Shown here: piece by piece, positions 39,418 through 48,962 of the stretch
Position numbering within the stretch: the stretch's first letter is position 1
Layout of the letters: each line of letters starts with the position of its first letter
Assembly: GCF_021556475.1 (NCBI RefSeq)
Contig: NZ_JAKGBZ010000006.1
Coordinates: forward strand, 1-64,000
Origin: Acidiphilium iwatense
GTDB taxonomy: Bacteria; Pseudomonadota; Alphaproteobacteria; Acetobacterales; Acetobacteraceae
Length of the DNA stretch: 64,000 nucleotides
Direction: 5' to 3'
The notes under the pieces: generated by a model
Database searches by the model: none
Told to the model about the DNA's origin: nothing
The model's input: the letters and a program-made list of their open reading frames with translations, nothing else
Translations under genes and position numbers: made by a program

Positions 39418-40846
39418 CCTCCCGGCCCTTGGGCGGAAGGGCGACAACAATCCCGGCATTCAGGACGCCTCGGGCATGAGTCTGGCGACTCCGGCCCAGC
39501 TTGGCGATACGCCGATGGCGCTGCTCGAATTCCAGTCGCCCACCGCCGCGGTGATCGCGACGCCGGTATCGGCCGTCTCGCGTTATACCGCGCTGATCGT
39601 CACCGCGATGGTGTTCGCGCTCCTGGCGATCGCGGCGACCGTTCGGGTCAGCAAGGTCGTCACCGCGCAGGGCAAGCTTGTCTCGTCAGCGCCAACGATC
39701 ATGATGCAGCCGTTCGACACGTCGATCGTGCAGTCGATCAAGGTTCACGAGGGAGAGATCGTCCGCAAGGGTCAATTGCTCGCCCAGCTCAACCCGACCT
39801 TCGCTCATGCCAATCTCAAGGCGCTCAAGGCGCAGGTCGTCGCGCTGTCGGCGGAGCAGACGCGGCTTGAGGCCGAAGCGAACGGTACGGTTTACGCACC
39901 TCGGCACCCGAATACGGCCGAGGCGCTGCAGGCCGCGATTTTTCAGAGCCGGGGAGCCGAGAGAACCTATACGATCGAAAATTATAACCAGAAAATCGCC
40001 GAGCTGCAGATGATCGTGGCGAAAAGCGAGCACGAGGCTTCGTTCTACAAGAAGCGCGTCAATGTGGCGCAGGATGTCGAGAACATGCGCAACCAGTTGC
40101 AGAAATTGCAGGTGGGAAGCAAGCTGAACTCGCTCATCGCGCTCAACGACAGGCTCACGGTGTCCAGTTCCCTGTCGAGCGCGATCGCGACCGCCGCGGC
40201 AGGCGAGCGCGATCTCGCGGCACAGCGCGCCGAACGGGATGCCTATCAAAAGAAATGGGCCGCCGGCGTTTCCGAAGATCTCGCGAAAACCACGAGCAAA
40301 TTGATTACCGCCGAGCAGGATCTGGCAAAGGCGAGGTTGCAGAGCCAACTCGTCGTTCTGCGCGCGCCGCGCGATGCCATCGTTCTGACGATCGCTCATG
40401 TTTCGGTCGGATCGGTGTTGCAGTCCGGCCAGAAATTCATTTCGCTGGTGCCGATCGATGCGCCCTTGTCGATCGAGGCGGATATCAGCGGCACGGAATC
40501 GGGCTATGTGCATGTCGGCGATCCGGTCACGGTCAATTTCGACACGTTCGATTTTCTCCGTTACGGATCCGCCAAGGGCACGCTGAAATCGGTCAGCGCC
40601 GACAGTTTCAGCCCCGAGATGCAGCCGGGCGAAGGCGGTTCCGCGCTGCCGAACCGTCCGCACACGCTTTATTACAAGGCTCGGATATCGCTGGACGAGT
40701 TGATGCTGCATAACACGCCGTCGGGTTTCCGTCTGGTGCCCGGCATGCCCTTGCAGGCGAACATCAAGGTCGGGCGCCGGACCATCCTGTCCTATTTCGT
40801 CACCAAGATCATGCCTGTCGCCTATGACAGCATGCGGGAGCCGTGA
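39383..40846 (+). CDS. Type I secretion membrane fusion protein, HlyD family
   Basis: This 487-residue periplasmic adaptor has one N-terminal membrane helix (about 72-92, ALIVTAMVFALLAIAATV) after a cytoplasmic leader. A barrel/lipoyl half-motif (IKVHEGEIVRKGQLLAQLNP) and a long coiled-coil hairpin (about 140-320) follow. The second lipoyl half (LRAPRDAIVLTIAHVSVGSVLQSGQ) precedes the C-terminal beta region with VGDPVTVNFDTFDF and GMPLQANIKVG. GGGAGG precedes the ATG, and the gene overlaps the transporter gene. It links the ABC exporter to a TolC-type outer-membrane channel, which is not encoded here. Confidence 0.92.
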   Translation: MRRLRRLLKEINLPALGRKGDNNPGIQDASGMSLATPAQLGDTPMALLEFQSPTAAVIATPVSAVSRYTALIVTAMVFALLAIAATVRVSKVVTAQGKLVSSAPTIMMQPFDTSIVQSIKVHEGEIVRKGQLLAQLNPTFAHANLKALKAQVVALSAEQTRLEAEANGTVYAPRHPNTAEALQAAIFQSRGAERTYTIENYNQKIAELQMIVAKSEHEASFYKKRVNVAQDVENMRNQLQKLQVGSKLNSLIALNDRLTVSSSLSSAIATAAAGERDLAAQRAERDAYQKKWAAGVSEDLAKTTSKLITAEQDLAKARLQSQLVVLRAPRDAIVLTIAHVSVGSVLQSGQKFISLVPIDAPLSIEADISGTESGYVHVGDPVTVNFDTFDFLRYGSAKGTLKSVSADSFSPEMQPGEGGSALPNRPHTLYYKARISLDELMLHNTPSGFRLVPGMPLQANIKVGRRTILSYFVTKIMPVAYDSMREP

Positions 40847-40867
40847 ACCGATACGATACCGGCCATC

Positions 40868-42646
40868 ATGAACCCTCTTGATCGTTTTGCCGCATTATCG
40901 CCACGCCGGGCATTGAAGCGCGCCGAGGAGCTTGCCGGCCAGAAACAATGGGACCGGGCGGCCAGGCTGTTCAGCGTCGCGGCCGAGGCGGGGATTGTCG
41001 AAGCGCAATTTCGCGTGGGCGAGGCCTATCTTGAGGGAAACGGCCTCGGGCATAACCCGCGCGAAGCCGCGCGATGGTTCATGCGTGCGGCCGAGAGCGG
41101 GCATATCGAGAGCCAGTGCCGGATCGCCGGGCTGTTTCTTCATGGGCTCCAGAGCCATCAGGTCGGGCAAACGGCAACCCTGTTCGGCGACACGATCGGG
41201 GAATCACAAAACAGGGATGCCGATTATCCGGCGGCCTTGGTCTGGGCGCGGCGTGCCGCCGAAGCCGGCGCGGCGGATGGCCAGGCGCTGCTCGGTTACA
41301 TCCTGGCAAACGGTCCCGAGGATCTGCGCGACCCGGAGCAGGCCGAATCATGGTATCGCAAATCCGCCGATCAAGGCTGGCCGCAGGGACATCTTGGAAT
41401 CGGCATGATCCTGATGCGCCGCGCTGATGACGGCGAGAAAACCGTCGCGGCGATGCGCGAGATCGAAAAAGCCGCCGAGGCCGATCTGCCGACCGCGCAT
41501 TACCTGCTTGGCGTTATCCATGAGCAGGCGGTCGGCGTGCTGCCCGATCCGGCGCGCGCGCTGAACCATTACCGCAAGGCGGCGATCCACGGCGTGCGGA
41601 ATGCCCAGGCGAAGCTCGGCGCCATGCTGCTGACCGGGCAGGGCTGCGCGCCGGATCCGATCGAGGGCGAATCCTGGCTCCGTCGCGCGGCATTGGCGGG
41701 CGATCCCGAGGCGGCCGCCCTGGTCGGCGACCTCTATGCGCGCGGCGGAGAATTGCCGCCCAATTATGCCGAAGCAGCGATCTGGTTCCGGGTTGCCGCC
41801 GAAGCGGGGCACCGGACCGCCGCGCGTGCGGGCGGCATGCTCTATCTGACCGGCGCGGGCGTGGCGCGCGACCCCGACGAAGCGGCGCGCTGGCTCGCCC
41901 GCGCCGCCGAGCAGGGCGATTCCGCGGCTCAGGCGGATCTCGGCAATCTGATGCTCAAGGGCGAGGCGCGGCAGTCGTCGCTGGACGGCTTGCCGATCCA
42001 TGAATGGTTCGAACGGGCCGCCGAATCGGGCGATTTGATCGGTGCGTTCAATTATGGCGTCTGCCTCGCCGAAGGCATCGGCATGAAGCGCGATGAGGGG
42101 CGGGCCGTGACCTGGTTGCGCCGGGCGGCGGAGGGCGTCGTCAACGCGCAATATTGGTATGGCCGGATGCTGCTCGACGGCAAGGGGGTTTCGGCAAACC
42201 CGACCGAAGCCTATCGCTGGATCCGCCGCGCAGCCGATTCGGGCATGGTCGAGGCAATGGTCACCGTTGCGGAATTGATGGTCAACGGGCGCGGCTGCGC
42301 GCAGGATCATGCCGCCGCAAGCGACATGTTCCGCCGTGCGGCCGATGCCGGCCATGCCGGTGCGATGTTCGCCCTGGGTGCGCTTTATGGCGGCGGGCAC
42401 GACATTCCGACCGAGCGGGTGCAGGCGCAAATCTGGTTCGCCAGGGCCGCCGAACTGAACCATCCGGTCGCGCAGTTGATGCTGGGGCGCTATCTGCGGA
42501 AAGGGCTTGCCGGACCGGCCGATCCGGTCCTGGCGGCCCAATGGCTCAAGCGCGCTTTGGCCCAGGGCATCGACGAGGCCAGGCTGGATCTCGCCGAACT
42601 GGCATCCCAGGAAGACCCGCTTCCCAGCCGTGCCGCCAGCGATTGA
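40868..42646 (+). CDS. Sel1-repeat (TPR-like) protein
   Basis: This 592-residue protein is composed almost entirely of about fifteen Sel1-like repeats, each ending in a pattern such as AAESGHIESQCRIAGLFLHG or AADAGHAGAMFALGALYGGG. No signal peptide is visible (start MNPLDRFAALSPRRALKRAEE), so it is probably cytoplasmic and acts as a scaffold. It sits 21 nt after hlyD and 5 nt before a glycosyltransferase gene, pointing to a role in the same export/glycosylation process. Repeat proteins of this type are common partners of multiprotein envelope systems; no enzymatic motif is present. Confidence 0.88.
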   Translation: MNPLDRFAALSPRRALKRAEELAGQKQWDRAARLFSVAAEAGIVEAQFRVGEAYLEGNGLGHNPREAARWFMRAAESGHIESQCRIAGLFLHGLQSHQVGQTATLFGDTIGESQNRDADYPAALVWARRAAEAGAADGQALLGYILANGPEDLRDPEQAESWYRKSADQGWPQGHLGIGMILMRRADDGEKTVAAMREIEKAAEADLPTAHYLLGVIHEQAVGVLPDPARALNHYRKAAIHGVRNAQAKLGAMLLTGQGCAPDPIEGESWLRRAALAGDPEAAALVGDLYARGGELPPNYAEAAIWFRVAAEAGHRTAARAGGMLYLTGAGVARDPDEAARWLARAAEQGDSAAQADLGNLMLKGEARQSSLDGLPIHEWFERAAESGDLIGAFNYGVCLAEGIGMKRDEGRAVTWLRRAAEGVVNAQYWYGRMLLDGKGVSANPTEAYRWIRRAADSGMVEAMVTVAELMVNGRGCAQDHAAASDMFRRAADAGHAGAMFALGALYGGGHDIPTERVQAQIWFARAAELNHPVAQLMLGRYLRKGLAGPADPVLAAQWLKRALAQGIDEARLDLAELASQEDPLPSRAASD

Positions 42647-42651
42647 ATGGG

Positions 42652-45507
42652 ATGACTGCCGACCCGGTCCGGCAAAGGCGCGATCGCGAGGCCGCCGATG
42701 CGTGGTCGCGCGGCAGAATTGCACTCGATGCCGGCGATTTTCCGCGCGCGCGCTTCTGGCTGGAGCGCGCCTGCCGGATCGCACCGGATGACCCCAGGCC
42801 GCGTTTCGATCTGGCACTGGTGCTTGCCGCCTTGGGCGATTCCAAGGCTGGCGACGAACTGGAGGCGATCGCCGCTGGCTACGACTGCTCCGCCGCATGG
42901 ATCGCGCTGGCGCGGGTAAGCCAGCGCGACGGCGATCGCGCGAGGGCGGCGCGGGCTCTCGATGCCATGCTGGGACGCTATGAGATCCCGCCGGATGCGA
43001 CGTTCGGGCGCCTTGCCGGAGAAATCGCGCGGAGCAATGGGATGCAGGGCTGGTGCGGTATCGCCGCTGGGGAGCGGTTGCGGATCGAAGCGCCTCGTTC
43101 AGTGGTACACGAAGAGGCGTCGCGGCTGGATGTCACTTCCGATGGCAGTCGCCTGCTCGGCAGCCCGATTGATCTCGCTTCATTGCGTCGGATCGACGGT
43201 ATCGTCGAGGCGGATGGAGCAGGCATGTCCGGCTGGGCGATCAATTGGGCCGCGCCGAGCCGGTCGCCCGTTTTGGTTCTGGTCGATTCGGCTGGGCGGT
43301 GGCGGAATATCCGGCCTCGCCGGATGCTCGAACCGGCGGTTCAGGCGCCGTTCCTGCCCCGTCACGGGTTTCGGATCGGCGCCAGGACGTTGCGGGGCCT
43401 CACTCCGCCGTTCCGGGTCCAAACGGCGCACGGCACCCCGCTATATGGCTCGCCGATCGATCCGCAATTGGTTGCCGGGCTTGAACCGGTCGCGACGCGG
43501 CCGGTCCGGCGAAGCTTGCCGCCACGCGCGCGTCTGTGCGTGGTCATGCCGGTCTATCGCGATACCGGGACGACCGAGGCGGCTCTGAACTCGCTCCACG
43601 CTTCATTGGATGAGCCGGTCCCGGTCATCGTGGTGGACGATGCCTCGCCGGAGCCCGGTCTCAAGCGGTTCCTCGATGAGGAACGCCGTCTCGGCAGGAT
43701 CATTCTGGTTCGTCATCGGGTCAATCGCGGGTTTCCTTGTGCCGCGAATGCCGGGATGCGTGCCGCGCGGCGCCGGTTCGGCGCGTGCGATATTCTGCTG
43801 CTGAACGCCGACATCCTGCTGCCCGCAGGCGCGCCGGCGCGGCTTCACGCCGCGCTCTATGCGGGGCCGGACATTGCCAGCGCCACGCCGCTGTCGAACG
43901 AGGCGACGATCCTGAGCTATCCATCGCGCGGCGGCGGCAATCCCGCACCCGATCCGGCCGAGGTCGCGACGATCGATCGATTGGCGTGGCGCGCGAACCG
44001 CGATGCCGCGATCGATATCCCGACAGCGATCGGGTTCTGCATGGCGATTCGCCATGATTCTCTCGCCGCGACCGGCCTGTTCAGGGAAGACATCTTCGCC
44101 CAGGGTTATGGCGAGGAAAATGACTGGTGCAGGCGGGCAGCCGGCCTCGGTTTCCGCCATGTCGGCGTACCGGGGGTTTTCGTGGCCCATCGCGGCGGCG
44201 CCTCGTTCGGGCCGGCCGGTGCCGCGCTATGCGCCCGCAATCTCGCCCTGCTGGAGCGGCTGCATCCGGGCTATCACGCCCTGATCGAAGCTCACCATCA
44301 GTCAGACCCGCTCCGGGATTCGCGCCGCCGCCTCGACCATGCCCGGTTTCGGATCGGGCGGGTCCGCAACGGCGCCGTCGCTCTGGTCTCGCACGATCAT
44401 GGCGGCGGTATCGCCCGTGTCGTCGAGGCCCGGATGGCCGAATTGCGGGCGGAGGGTTTGCGCCCGATCCTGGTGCAGCCCGATTTTTCCACCACGGAGG
44501 AGCGCGAATCCGGCATCGGCGCGGCGCGCGTTACCGATGGTCATTCCAATGAATTTCCCAACCTGACATATCGCCTGCCGCGCGAGATCGACAGGTTGGT
44601 CGCATTGTTGAAGGCCGAGCGCGTCAAACACGTCGAATTTCACCACACGCTCGGTCATCATCCGCTGATCCGCTCGCTGCCCGAGCGGCTCGCCGTTCCG
44701 GCCGAACACGTGATTCACGACTATTCGGTTTTCTGCAAGCGAGTGAATCTGATCGGACCGCGCCGCCGGTATTGCGGCGAGCCGGATGTCGATGGCTGCG
44801 TTGCCTGTATCGAGGAGGCCGGCAGCGAATTGACCGACCCGATCGCCCCGGCCGATCTCGTCGCCCGGTCCGGTGCCGAGTTGCACGCCGCGCGCCGCGT
44901 GGTCGCGCCGTCACAGGATGCGGCACGGCGGCTGCGCCGGCATTTCCCCGGAATCGCGGTAGCGGTGACGGGCTGGGAGGACGATCTGGTATCCGTGGCG
45001 CTGAAGCCTCCACCCGTGGGGGTAGGCCACCGCCTGATCGCGGTCGTCGGCGGGATCGGTCCGGCCAAGGGCTACGATGTCCTGCTCGACTGCGCACGGG
45101 ATGCCGCCGCCCGCGACCTGGCTTTGTCCTTTGTGGTGATTGGCGCCAGCGAGGATGACGCACCCTTGATCGAAACGGACCGAATCATCATCACCGGCCC
45201 CTATCAGGAGGGCGAGGCGGGGGATCTGATCCGGCGTTCCGGGGCGCATCTCGCCTTTCTGCCGTCGATCTGGCCGGAAACCTGGTGCTTCGCCCTCAGC
45301 GAGGCATGGCGCGGCGGCCTGTATGCGGTTACGTTCGATCTTGGCGCTCAGGCCGAGCGGATCAGGGCGACCGGTCGCGGCCTGGTTTTGCCGCTCGGAA
45401 TGCCCGTGCAGCGGATCAACGATGCGCTCCTTGCGTGGCGGCCGGATTTGGGCGATCTCAATAATCGTTCGCCGATGCCGAACCTACGCGCCATCGCTCA
45501 ATATTGA
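42652..45507 (+). CDS. Multi-domain protein: TPR-like N-terminus, GT2 and GT4-like glycosyltransferase domains
   Basis: This 951-residue protein has four parts. An N-terminal TPR-like helical region (about 1-125) is followed by a beta-rich module (about 140-290) containing GWAINWAAPSRSPVLVLVD and two GSPID sequences. A GT2 domain (about 295-560) has VVMPVYRDTGTTEAAL, VVDDASPEP, LLLNADILLP and the late GYGEENDWCRRA. The C-terminal GT-B/GT4-like domain (about 580-945) has SHDHGGGIARVVE, VVGGIGPAKGYDVLL and PETWCFALSEAWRGG (E-x7-E). A cysteine group YCGEPDVDGCVAC lies near 705. The start at 42652 is the first ATG in frame after the Sel1 stop. It likely adds two sugars in sequence to a carrier or protein. 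Confidence 0.85.
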   Translation: MTADPVRQRRDREAADAWSRGRIALDAGDFPRARFWLERACRIAPDDPRPRFDLALVLAALGDSKAGDELEAIAAGYDCSAAWIALARVSQRDGDRARAARALDAMLGRYEIPPDATFGRLAGEIARSNGMQGWCGIAAGERLRIEAPRSVVHEEASRLDVTSDGSRLLGSPIDLASLRRIDGIVEADGAGMSGWAINWAAPSRSPVLVLVDSAGRWRNIRPRRMLEPAVQAPFLPRHGFRIGARTLRGLTPPFRVQTAHGTPLYGSPIDPQLVAGLEPVATRPVRRSLPPRARLCVVMPVYRDTGTTEAALNSLHASLDEPVPVIVVDDASPEPGLKRFLDEERRLGRIILVRHRVNRGFPCAANAGMRAARRRFGACDILLLNADILLPAGAPARLHAALYAGPDIASATPLSNEATILSYPSRGGGNPAPDPAEVATIDRLAWRANRDAAIDIPTAIGFCMAIRHDSLAATGLFREDIFAQGYGEENDWCRRAAGLGFRHVGVPGVFVAHRGGASFGPAGAALCARNLALLERLHPGYHALIEAHHQSDPLRDSRRRLDHARFRIGRVRNGAVALVSHDHGGGIARVVEARMAELRAEGLRPILVQPDFSTTEERESGIGAARVTDGHSNEFPNLTYRLPREIDRLVALLKAERVKHVEFHHTLGHHPLIRSLPERLAVPAEHVIHDYSVFCKRVNLIGPRRRYCGEPDVDGCVACIEEAGSELTDPIAPADLVARSGAELHAARRVVAPSQDAARRLRRHFPGIAVAVTGWEDDLVSVALKPPPVGVGHRLIAVVGGIGPAKGYDVLLDCARDAAARDLALSFVVIGASEDDAPLIETDRIIITGPYQEGEAGDLIRRSGAHLAFLPSIWPETWCFALSEAWRGGLYAVTFDLGAQAERIRATGRGLVLPLGMPVQRINDALLAWRPDLGDLNNRSPMPNLRAIAQY

Positions 45508-45532
45508 CCAGTGCCCTAACGGAGACGCCTTG

Positions 45533-46384
45533 ATGTCCAGAGCCGCCGTCCAGAAGACCGAACCGGAACAAGCGCCGAAGCCGGCCCTGCAGGCCGGTTC
45601 CATACAGGAATTGAAAGTCACCGGTCATTTGATGACCCTGGATTCCGGCCTTTTCTGCATCGTCAACGAAGCCAGCGCGGCGGCGACCGGCGAACAGGGG
45701 CTGCCTGGAGTGCGGATCTCGCCGCCGCCGATCGGCGCGACAGGGATCGAAATCACCGGATTCCGCGCCGATGGCTGGCTTTCCGGCCATGGCGATGCGG
45801 CTTTGGTGCGGGTTTCCGAAGGTCCGGCGCAGATCCTCGTCACCGTCTATCAGATTGCCGGGCTGGCCGATGCCGCGCCCCGGCTTCAGGTCATGCGCCT
45901 TGCCAACGGCGCGGCTCCGGCGCCGACGGCACCCGCCCAGCCTCCCGAGGTCATGGATGTGCTCGCGCATATCCAGACCAGGGGCGATGTCGGCGCGAAA
46001 TTCGGCGACTGGCTCGGCGAGCCCGGAACCGGAACGTGGATCGAAGGGATCGCGATCGCGGCACCCGAAGGGATCGCGCCGGTCGATTTCTCGTATCAGG
46101 CGGTGCTCGGCCGCGGCTGGCTCTCGCCTTGGGTCGAAGCCGGCCAGTATTGTGGCAGCCGGGGCATGGCCCTGCCGCTGCTTGGTCTGCGGGTTCGCCT
46201 GCAGGGCGAGGCGGCGGAACGCTTCGATATCGCCTGCGAGGCCAGCTTTGTCGACGGGTCGAAGGCAGGTCCGGTCGGCAACGACGAAACTTGCGAAGCC
46301 GACAGTCTCGCGGCGCTCGAGGCGGTTCGGATCGGCCTGGTGCCGCGCGGCCGGGTCAAGGCTGCCGCGCGCGGCCGCCGCTGA
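45533..46384 (+). CDS. Uncharacterised protein with a ChW-like domain
   Basis: The 283-residue protein has no signal peptide or membrane segment. Residues about 1-120 are a beta-rich part without clear relatives. Residues about 165-250 contain FSYQAVLGRGWLSPWVEAG, then CGSRGMALPLLGLRVRL and a repeat-like SFVDG. This spacing of Gly-Trp-x-x-x-Trp-x-x-x-Gly and the closing hydrophobic strand resembles the clostridial hydrophobic W (ChW) repeat. A basic tail (RVKAAARGRR) ends it. GGAG lies near 45521. It is flanked by two glycosyltransferase genes (25-nt and 16-nt gaps), so it may bind glycan or the exported cargo; this is inference. Confidence 0.7.
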   Translation: MSRAAVQKTEPEQAPKPALQAGSIQELKVTGHLMTLDSGLFCIVNEASAAATGEQGLPGVRISPPPIGATGIEITGFRADGWLSGHGDAALVRVSEGPAQILVTVYQIAGLADAAPRLQVMRLANGAAPAPTAPAQPPEVMDVLAHIQTRGDVGAKFGDWLGEPGTGTWIEGIAIAAPEGIAPVDFSYQAVLGRGWLSPWVEAGQYCGSRGMALPLLGLRVRLQGEAAERFDIACEASFVDGSKAGPVGNDETCEADSLAALEAVRIGLVPRGRVKAAARGRR

Positions 46385-46400
46385 TACCTCCCGCAAGCAC

Positions 46401-47792
46401 GTGAAGTTCCTTTTCGTTCATCAGAATTTTCCGGGCCAGTATCTGCATATCGTTCGCGATCTCCTGGCCCAGGGCGGCCATGAGATCGTGTTCATGACCG
46501 AGCCGAACCGCAACCAGATCGCCGGGGTCCGAAAAGTCACCTATGCGCGGCCGCCGGCGACTCATGCCGCCGTGCATCCCAGCGCCCGTGAATTCGATGT
46601 CGCGATGCGGCGCGCCGAGGCCGGCTATGCCGGCGCCAAGCAGATCAAGGCGCTGGGTTTCGAGCCGGACGTGATCATCGGTCATCATGGCTGGGGCGAG
46701 CTGCTCAATCTCGTCGATATTTTTCCGGGCGTGCCGATCCTCGGCTATTTCGAGTTCTACTACCGGCTGGACGGCACCGATGTGAATTTCGACCCGGAAT
46801 TTCCGATGTCGCCCGAGCGGTTCGGCGCGGTCCGGGCCAAGAACGGCGTCAATCACCTCGCGACCGCCCTGGAGCAGTTCGGCCAGACGCCGACTGCCTG
46901 GCAATGGAAAACCTATCCCGAATGGGCGCGCTCGCGCATTTCCATCATTCGCGAAGGTGTCGATCTCGACATCTGCAAGCCGGACCCGGCGATCAGGCGC
47001 CGCACGCTGTCGGTCGGGAAGCTGACCGTGACGCCGAAACAGAAGCTGATCACCTATGTGGCGCGCAATCTCGAGCCGTATCGTGGATTCCACGTTTTGA
47101 TGCGCGCCCTGCCGGCCATCCTGGCCAAGCGAAAGGATGCCGTCGTGTCGATCGTCGGCGGCGACGAGGTCAGCTACGGCGCCGCGCCGGAGAGCGGAAC
47201 CTGGCGATCGATCATGATGAAGGAGGTCGGCGGCCGGATCGACCTCGCACGGGTGCATTTTCTCGGCCGCATCCCGTACGAGGATCATATCAGACTGCTG
47301 CAGCGTTCCGATGCCCATATTTACTATTCGTATCCGTTCGTTGCGTCCTGGAGCCTGCGTGAAGCGCTGGCGATCGGCGCGCCGGTGATCGGCTCCGACA
47401 CCGAAACGGTCACCGAATTCGTCGACCATGGCAGAACCGGGCTGGTGAGCCCGACGCTCGATCCGGCGGCGCTTGCGCGCACCACGCTTGGCCTGCTCGA
47501 CGATCGTGCCCTCGCGGCCCGGCTTTCCGCGGGGGCGCGGGACTATGCCGCGCGCGAACTCGACCTCAAGAAGTACCTTCTCGCGTTCCGCGCCGAGATC
47601 GAGCGCATCACCGGAAAACGCGTGGCCGCGGATCAGGTTGCGCCGCGCCGCGCCGCTGGCCACGCCGCACGGAACGGCGATGCCGCCGCCGCTCCGGTCA
47701 AGCGGCGGACGACGCCGAAGGCGGACAAGGCGAAGACGGTGGCAAAGACCGTGCCGCGTCCGCGCAGCGCCCAGCCCGTGCGTGTGCGATGA
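46401..47792 (+). CDS. Glycosyltransferase family 4
   Basis: This 463-residue GT-B transferase starts at a GTG (46401), giving the common N-terminus [17 protein letters not shown] seen in a bacterial GT4 subgroup. The C-terminal Rossmann half holds [20 protein letters not shown] and a donor-binding region with [23 protein letters not shown] (the E in REALAIG). Residues after about 415 form a Lys/Arg/Ala/Pro-rich disordered tail (for example [14 protein letters not shown]), not part of the fold. The stop overlaps the upp start by ATGA. Confidence 0.87.
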   Translation: MKFLFVHQNFPGQYLHIVRDLLAQGGHEIVFMTEPNRNQIAGVRKVTYARPPATHAAVHPSAREFDVAMRRAEAGYAGAKQIKALGFEPDVIIGHHGWGELLNLVDIFPGVPILGYFEFYYRLDGTDVNFDPEFPMSPERFGAVRAKNGVNHLATALEQFGQTPTAWQWKTYPEWARSRISIIREGVDLDICKPDPAIRRRTLSVGKLTVTPKQKLITYVARNLEPYRGFHVLMRALPAILAKRKDAVVSIVGGDEVSYGAAPESGTWRSIMMKEVGGRIDLARVHFLGRIPYEDHIRLLQRSDAHIYYSYPFVASWSLREALAIGAPVIGSDTETVTEFVDHGRTGLVSPTLDPAALARTTLGLLDDRALAARLSAGARDYAARELDLKKYLLAFRAEIERITGKRVAADQVAPRRAAGHAARNGDAAAAPVKRRTTPKADKAKTVAKTVPRPRSAQPVRVR

Positions 47793-48439
47793 GCGGCGGG
47801 GCCGATACGACCTCATCCGTCACGGTGATCGATCACCCTTTGATCGAGCACAAGCTGACCCTGCTGCGCATGGCCACCACCCCCACTGGCGAGTTCCGGC
47901 GGCTGACGCGGGAAATCAGCCTGCTGATGGGCTACGAGGTGCTGCGCGACCTGCCATTGCAGCCCGTCGATATCCAGACGCCGCTGGAGCCGATGACCGC
48001 GCGTCAGGTCTCCGGCAAGAAACTCTGCTTCATCTCGATCCTGCGTGCCGGCAACGGGATTCTCGACGGCATGATCGACCTGGTTCCCTCGGCGCGGATC
48101 GGCCATGTCGGCGTCTATCGCGATCCGGCCAGCCACTTGCCGATCGAATATTATTTCAAGGTGCCGGACGACGTCGCCGAGCGCTTGACAATCGTGGTCG
48201 ACCCGATGCTCGCGACCGGCCATTCGGCGGTCGCGGCGATCACCAGGCTGAAGCGCGCCGGGGCGAGGGGGGTGAAATATGTCTGCCTGATTGCCGCTCC
48301 CGAAGGTGTCGCGGTACTGCGCGAAGCCCATCCCGATGTGCCGATCTTCACCGCGGCGATCGATCGCGCGCTTGACGAGAACGCCTATATCCGCCCCGGT
48401 CTCGGCGATGCCGGCGACCGGCTGTTCGGCACGAAATAG
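47789..48439 (+). CDS. upp: Uracil phosphoribosyltransferase
   Basis: This salvage enzyme makes UMP from uracil and PRPP. The 216 residues include [16 protein letters not shown] at the N-terminus, the [10 protein letters not shown] segment, the PRPP-binding loop [12 protein letters not shown] (about 131-142) and the C-terminal [15 protein letters not shown]. It overlaps the stop of the GT4 gene by 4 bp, so it is translated from the glycosyltransferase operon, an unusual place for a housekeeping salvage gene. Confidence 0.95.
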   Translation: MSGGADTTSSVTVIDHPLIEHKLTLLRMATTPTGEFRRLTREISLLMGYEVLRDLPLQPVDIQTPLEPMTARQVSGKKLCFISILRAGNGILDGMIDLVPSARIGHVGVYRDPASHLPIEYYFKVPDDVAERLTIVVDPMLATGHSAVAAITRLKRAGARGVKYVCLIAAPEGVAVLREAHPDVPIFTAAIDRALDENAYIRPGLGDAGDRLFGTK

Positions 48440-48455
48440 GGCGGAAGAACCCGCG

Positions 48456-48962
48456 CTACGAAACGCTCCGCGCCGTGTCCAAATCCGCCTGATCCGTGAC
48501 CGGCCGGCGCGGTACCATCGCGCTGCTGGTCATGGTCTGTACGATCTCGTCGCGCTGATTGAGCGTGGTGAAACGCGAGGTGATGATGCCCTGGTCGGGG
48601 CGGGTCGCGCTGGCCCGGGTGGCGAGCAGTTCGACCTGAAGCCGCAGCCGGTCGCCAGGGCGAACCGGGCGGTGCCAGCGCAGCTCCTCGAAACCAAGCC
48701 CGAGCGTGCCGGGAGCCGGGCGGTATCCGCGTCCGGTGATCAGCAGGCGCATGGTGAGCGAGGCGGTGTGCCAGCCGCTGGCGATCAACCCGCCGGTGAT
48801 CGCCTGAGCCGCTTCGGGATCGGTGTGCATCGGCTGCGGGTCGAATTCCGTCGCGAAACGGATCATGTCGGCCTCGGTCACGGCGACCTCGCCGGTCGTG
48901 GCGATCTGGCCCGGCGCGAAATCCTCGAAATACCGGACCGGGAGGGTATCGTCCGCGATCAT
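48456..48962 (-). CDS. MaoC-like dehydratase
   Basis: This 168-residue hot-dog fold protein has the MaoC/hydratase-2 motif around FATEFDPQPMHTDPEAA (about 37-53; catalytic Asp and His) and GLIASGWHTASLTMRLL. It likely hydrates or dehydrates an enoyl-CoA-type substrate. The start at 48962 overlaps the emrB stop (ATGA), so it is the last gene of the marR-emrA-emrB unit, although a metabolic enzyme is an unexpected member. Confidence 0.85.
   Translation of the reverse strand: MIADDTLPVRYFEDFAPGQIATTGEVAVTEADMIRFATEFDPQPMHTDPEAAQAITGGLIASGWHTASLTMRLLITGRGYRPAPGTLGLGFEELRWHRPVRPGDRLRLQVELLATRASATRPDQGIITSRFTTLNQRDEIVQTMTSSAMVPRRPVTDQADLDTARSVS

Noticed and set aside
36838-39459. Long minus-strand frame opposite the ABC transporter
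   Set aside because: The translation is rich in His, Gln, Asp and Arg, a mirror of the transporter codons; no recognisable domain.
37195-47792. RTX or other T1SS cargo gene inside the cluster
   Set aside because: No GGxGxD-type calcium-binding repeats or long adhesin frames were found in any gene of the cluster.
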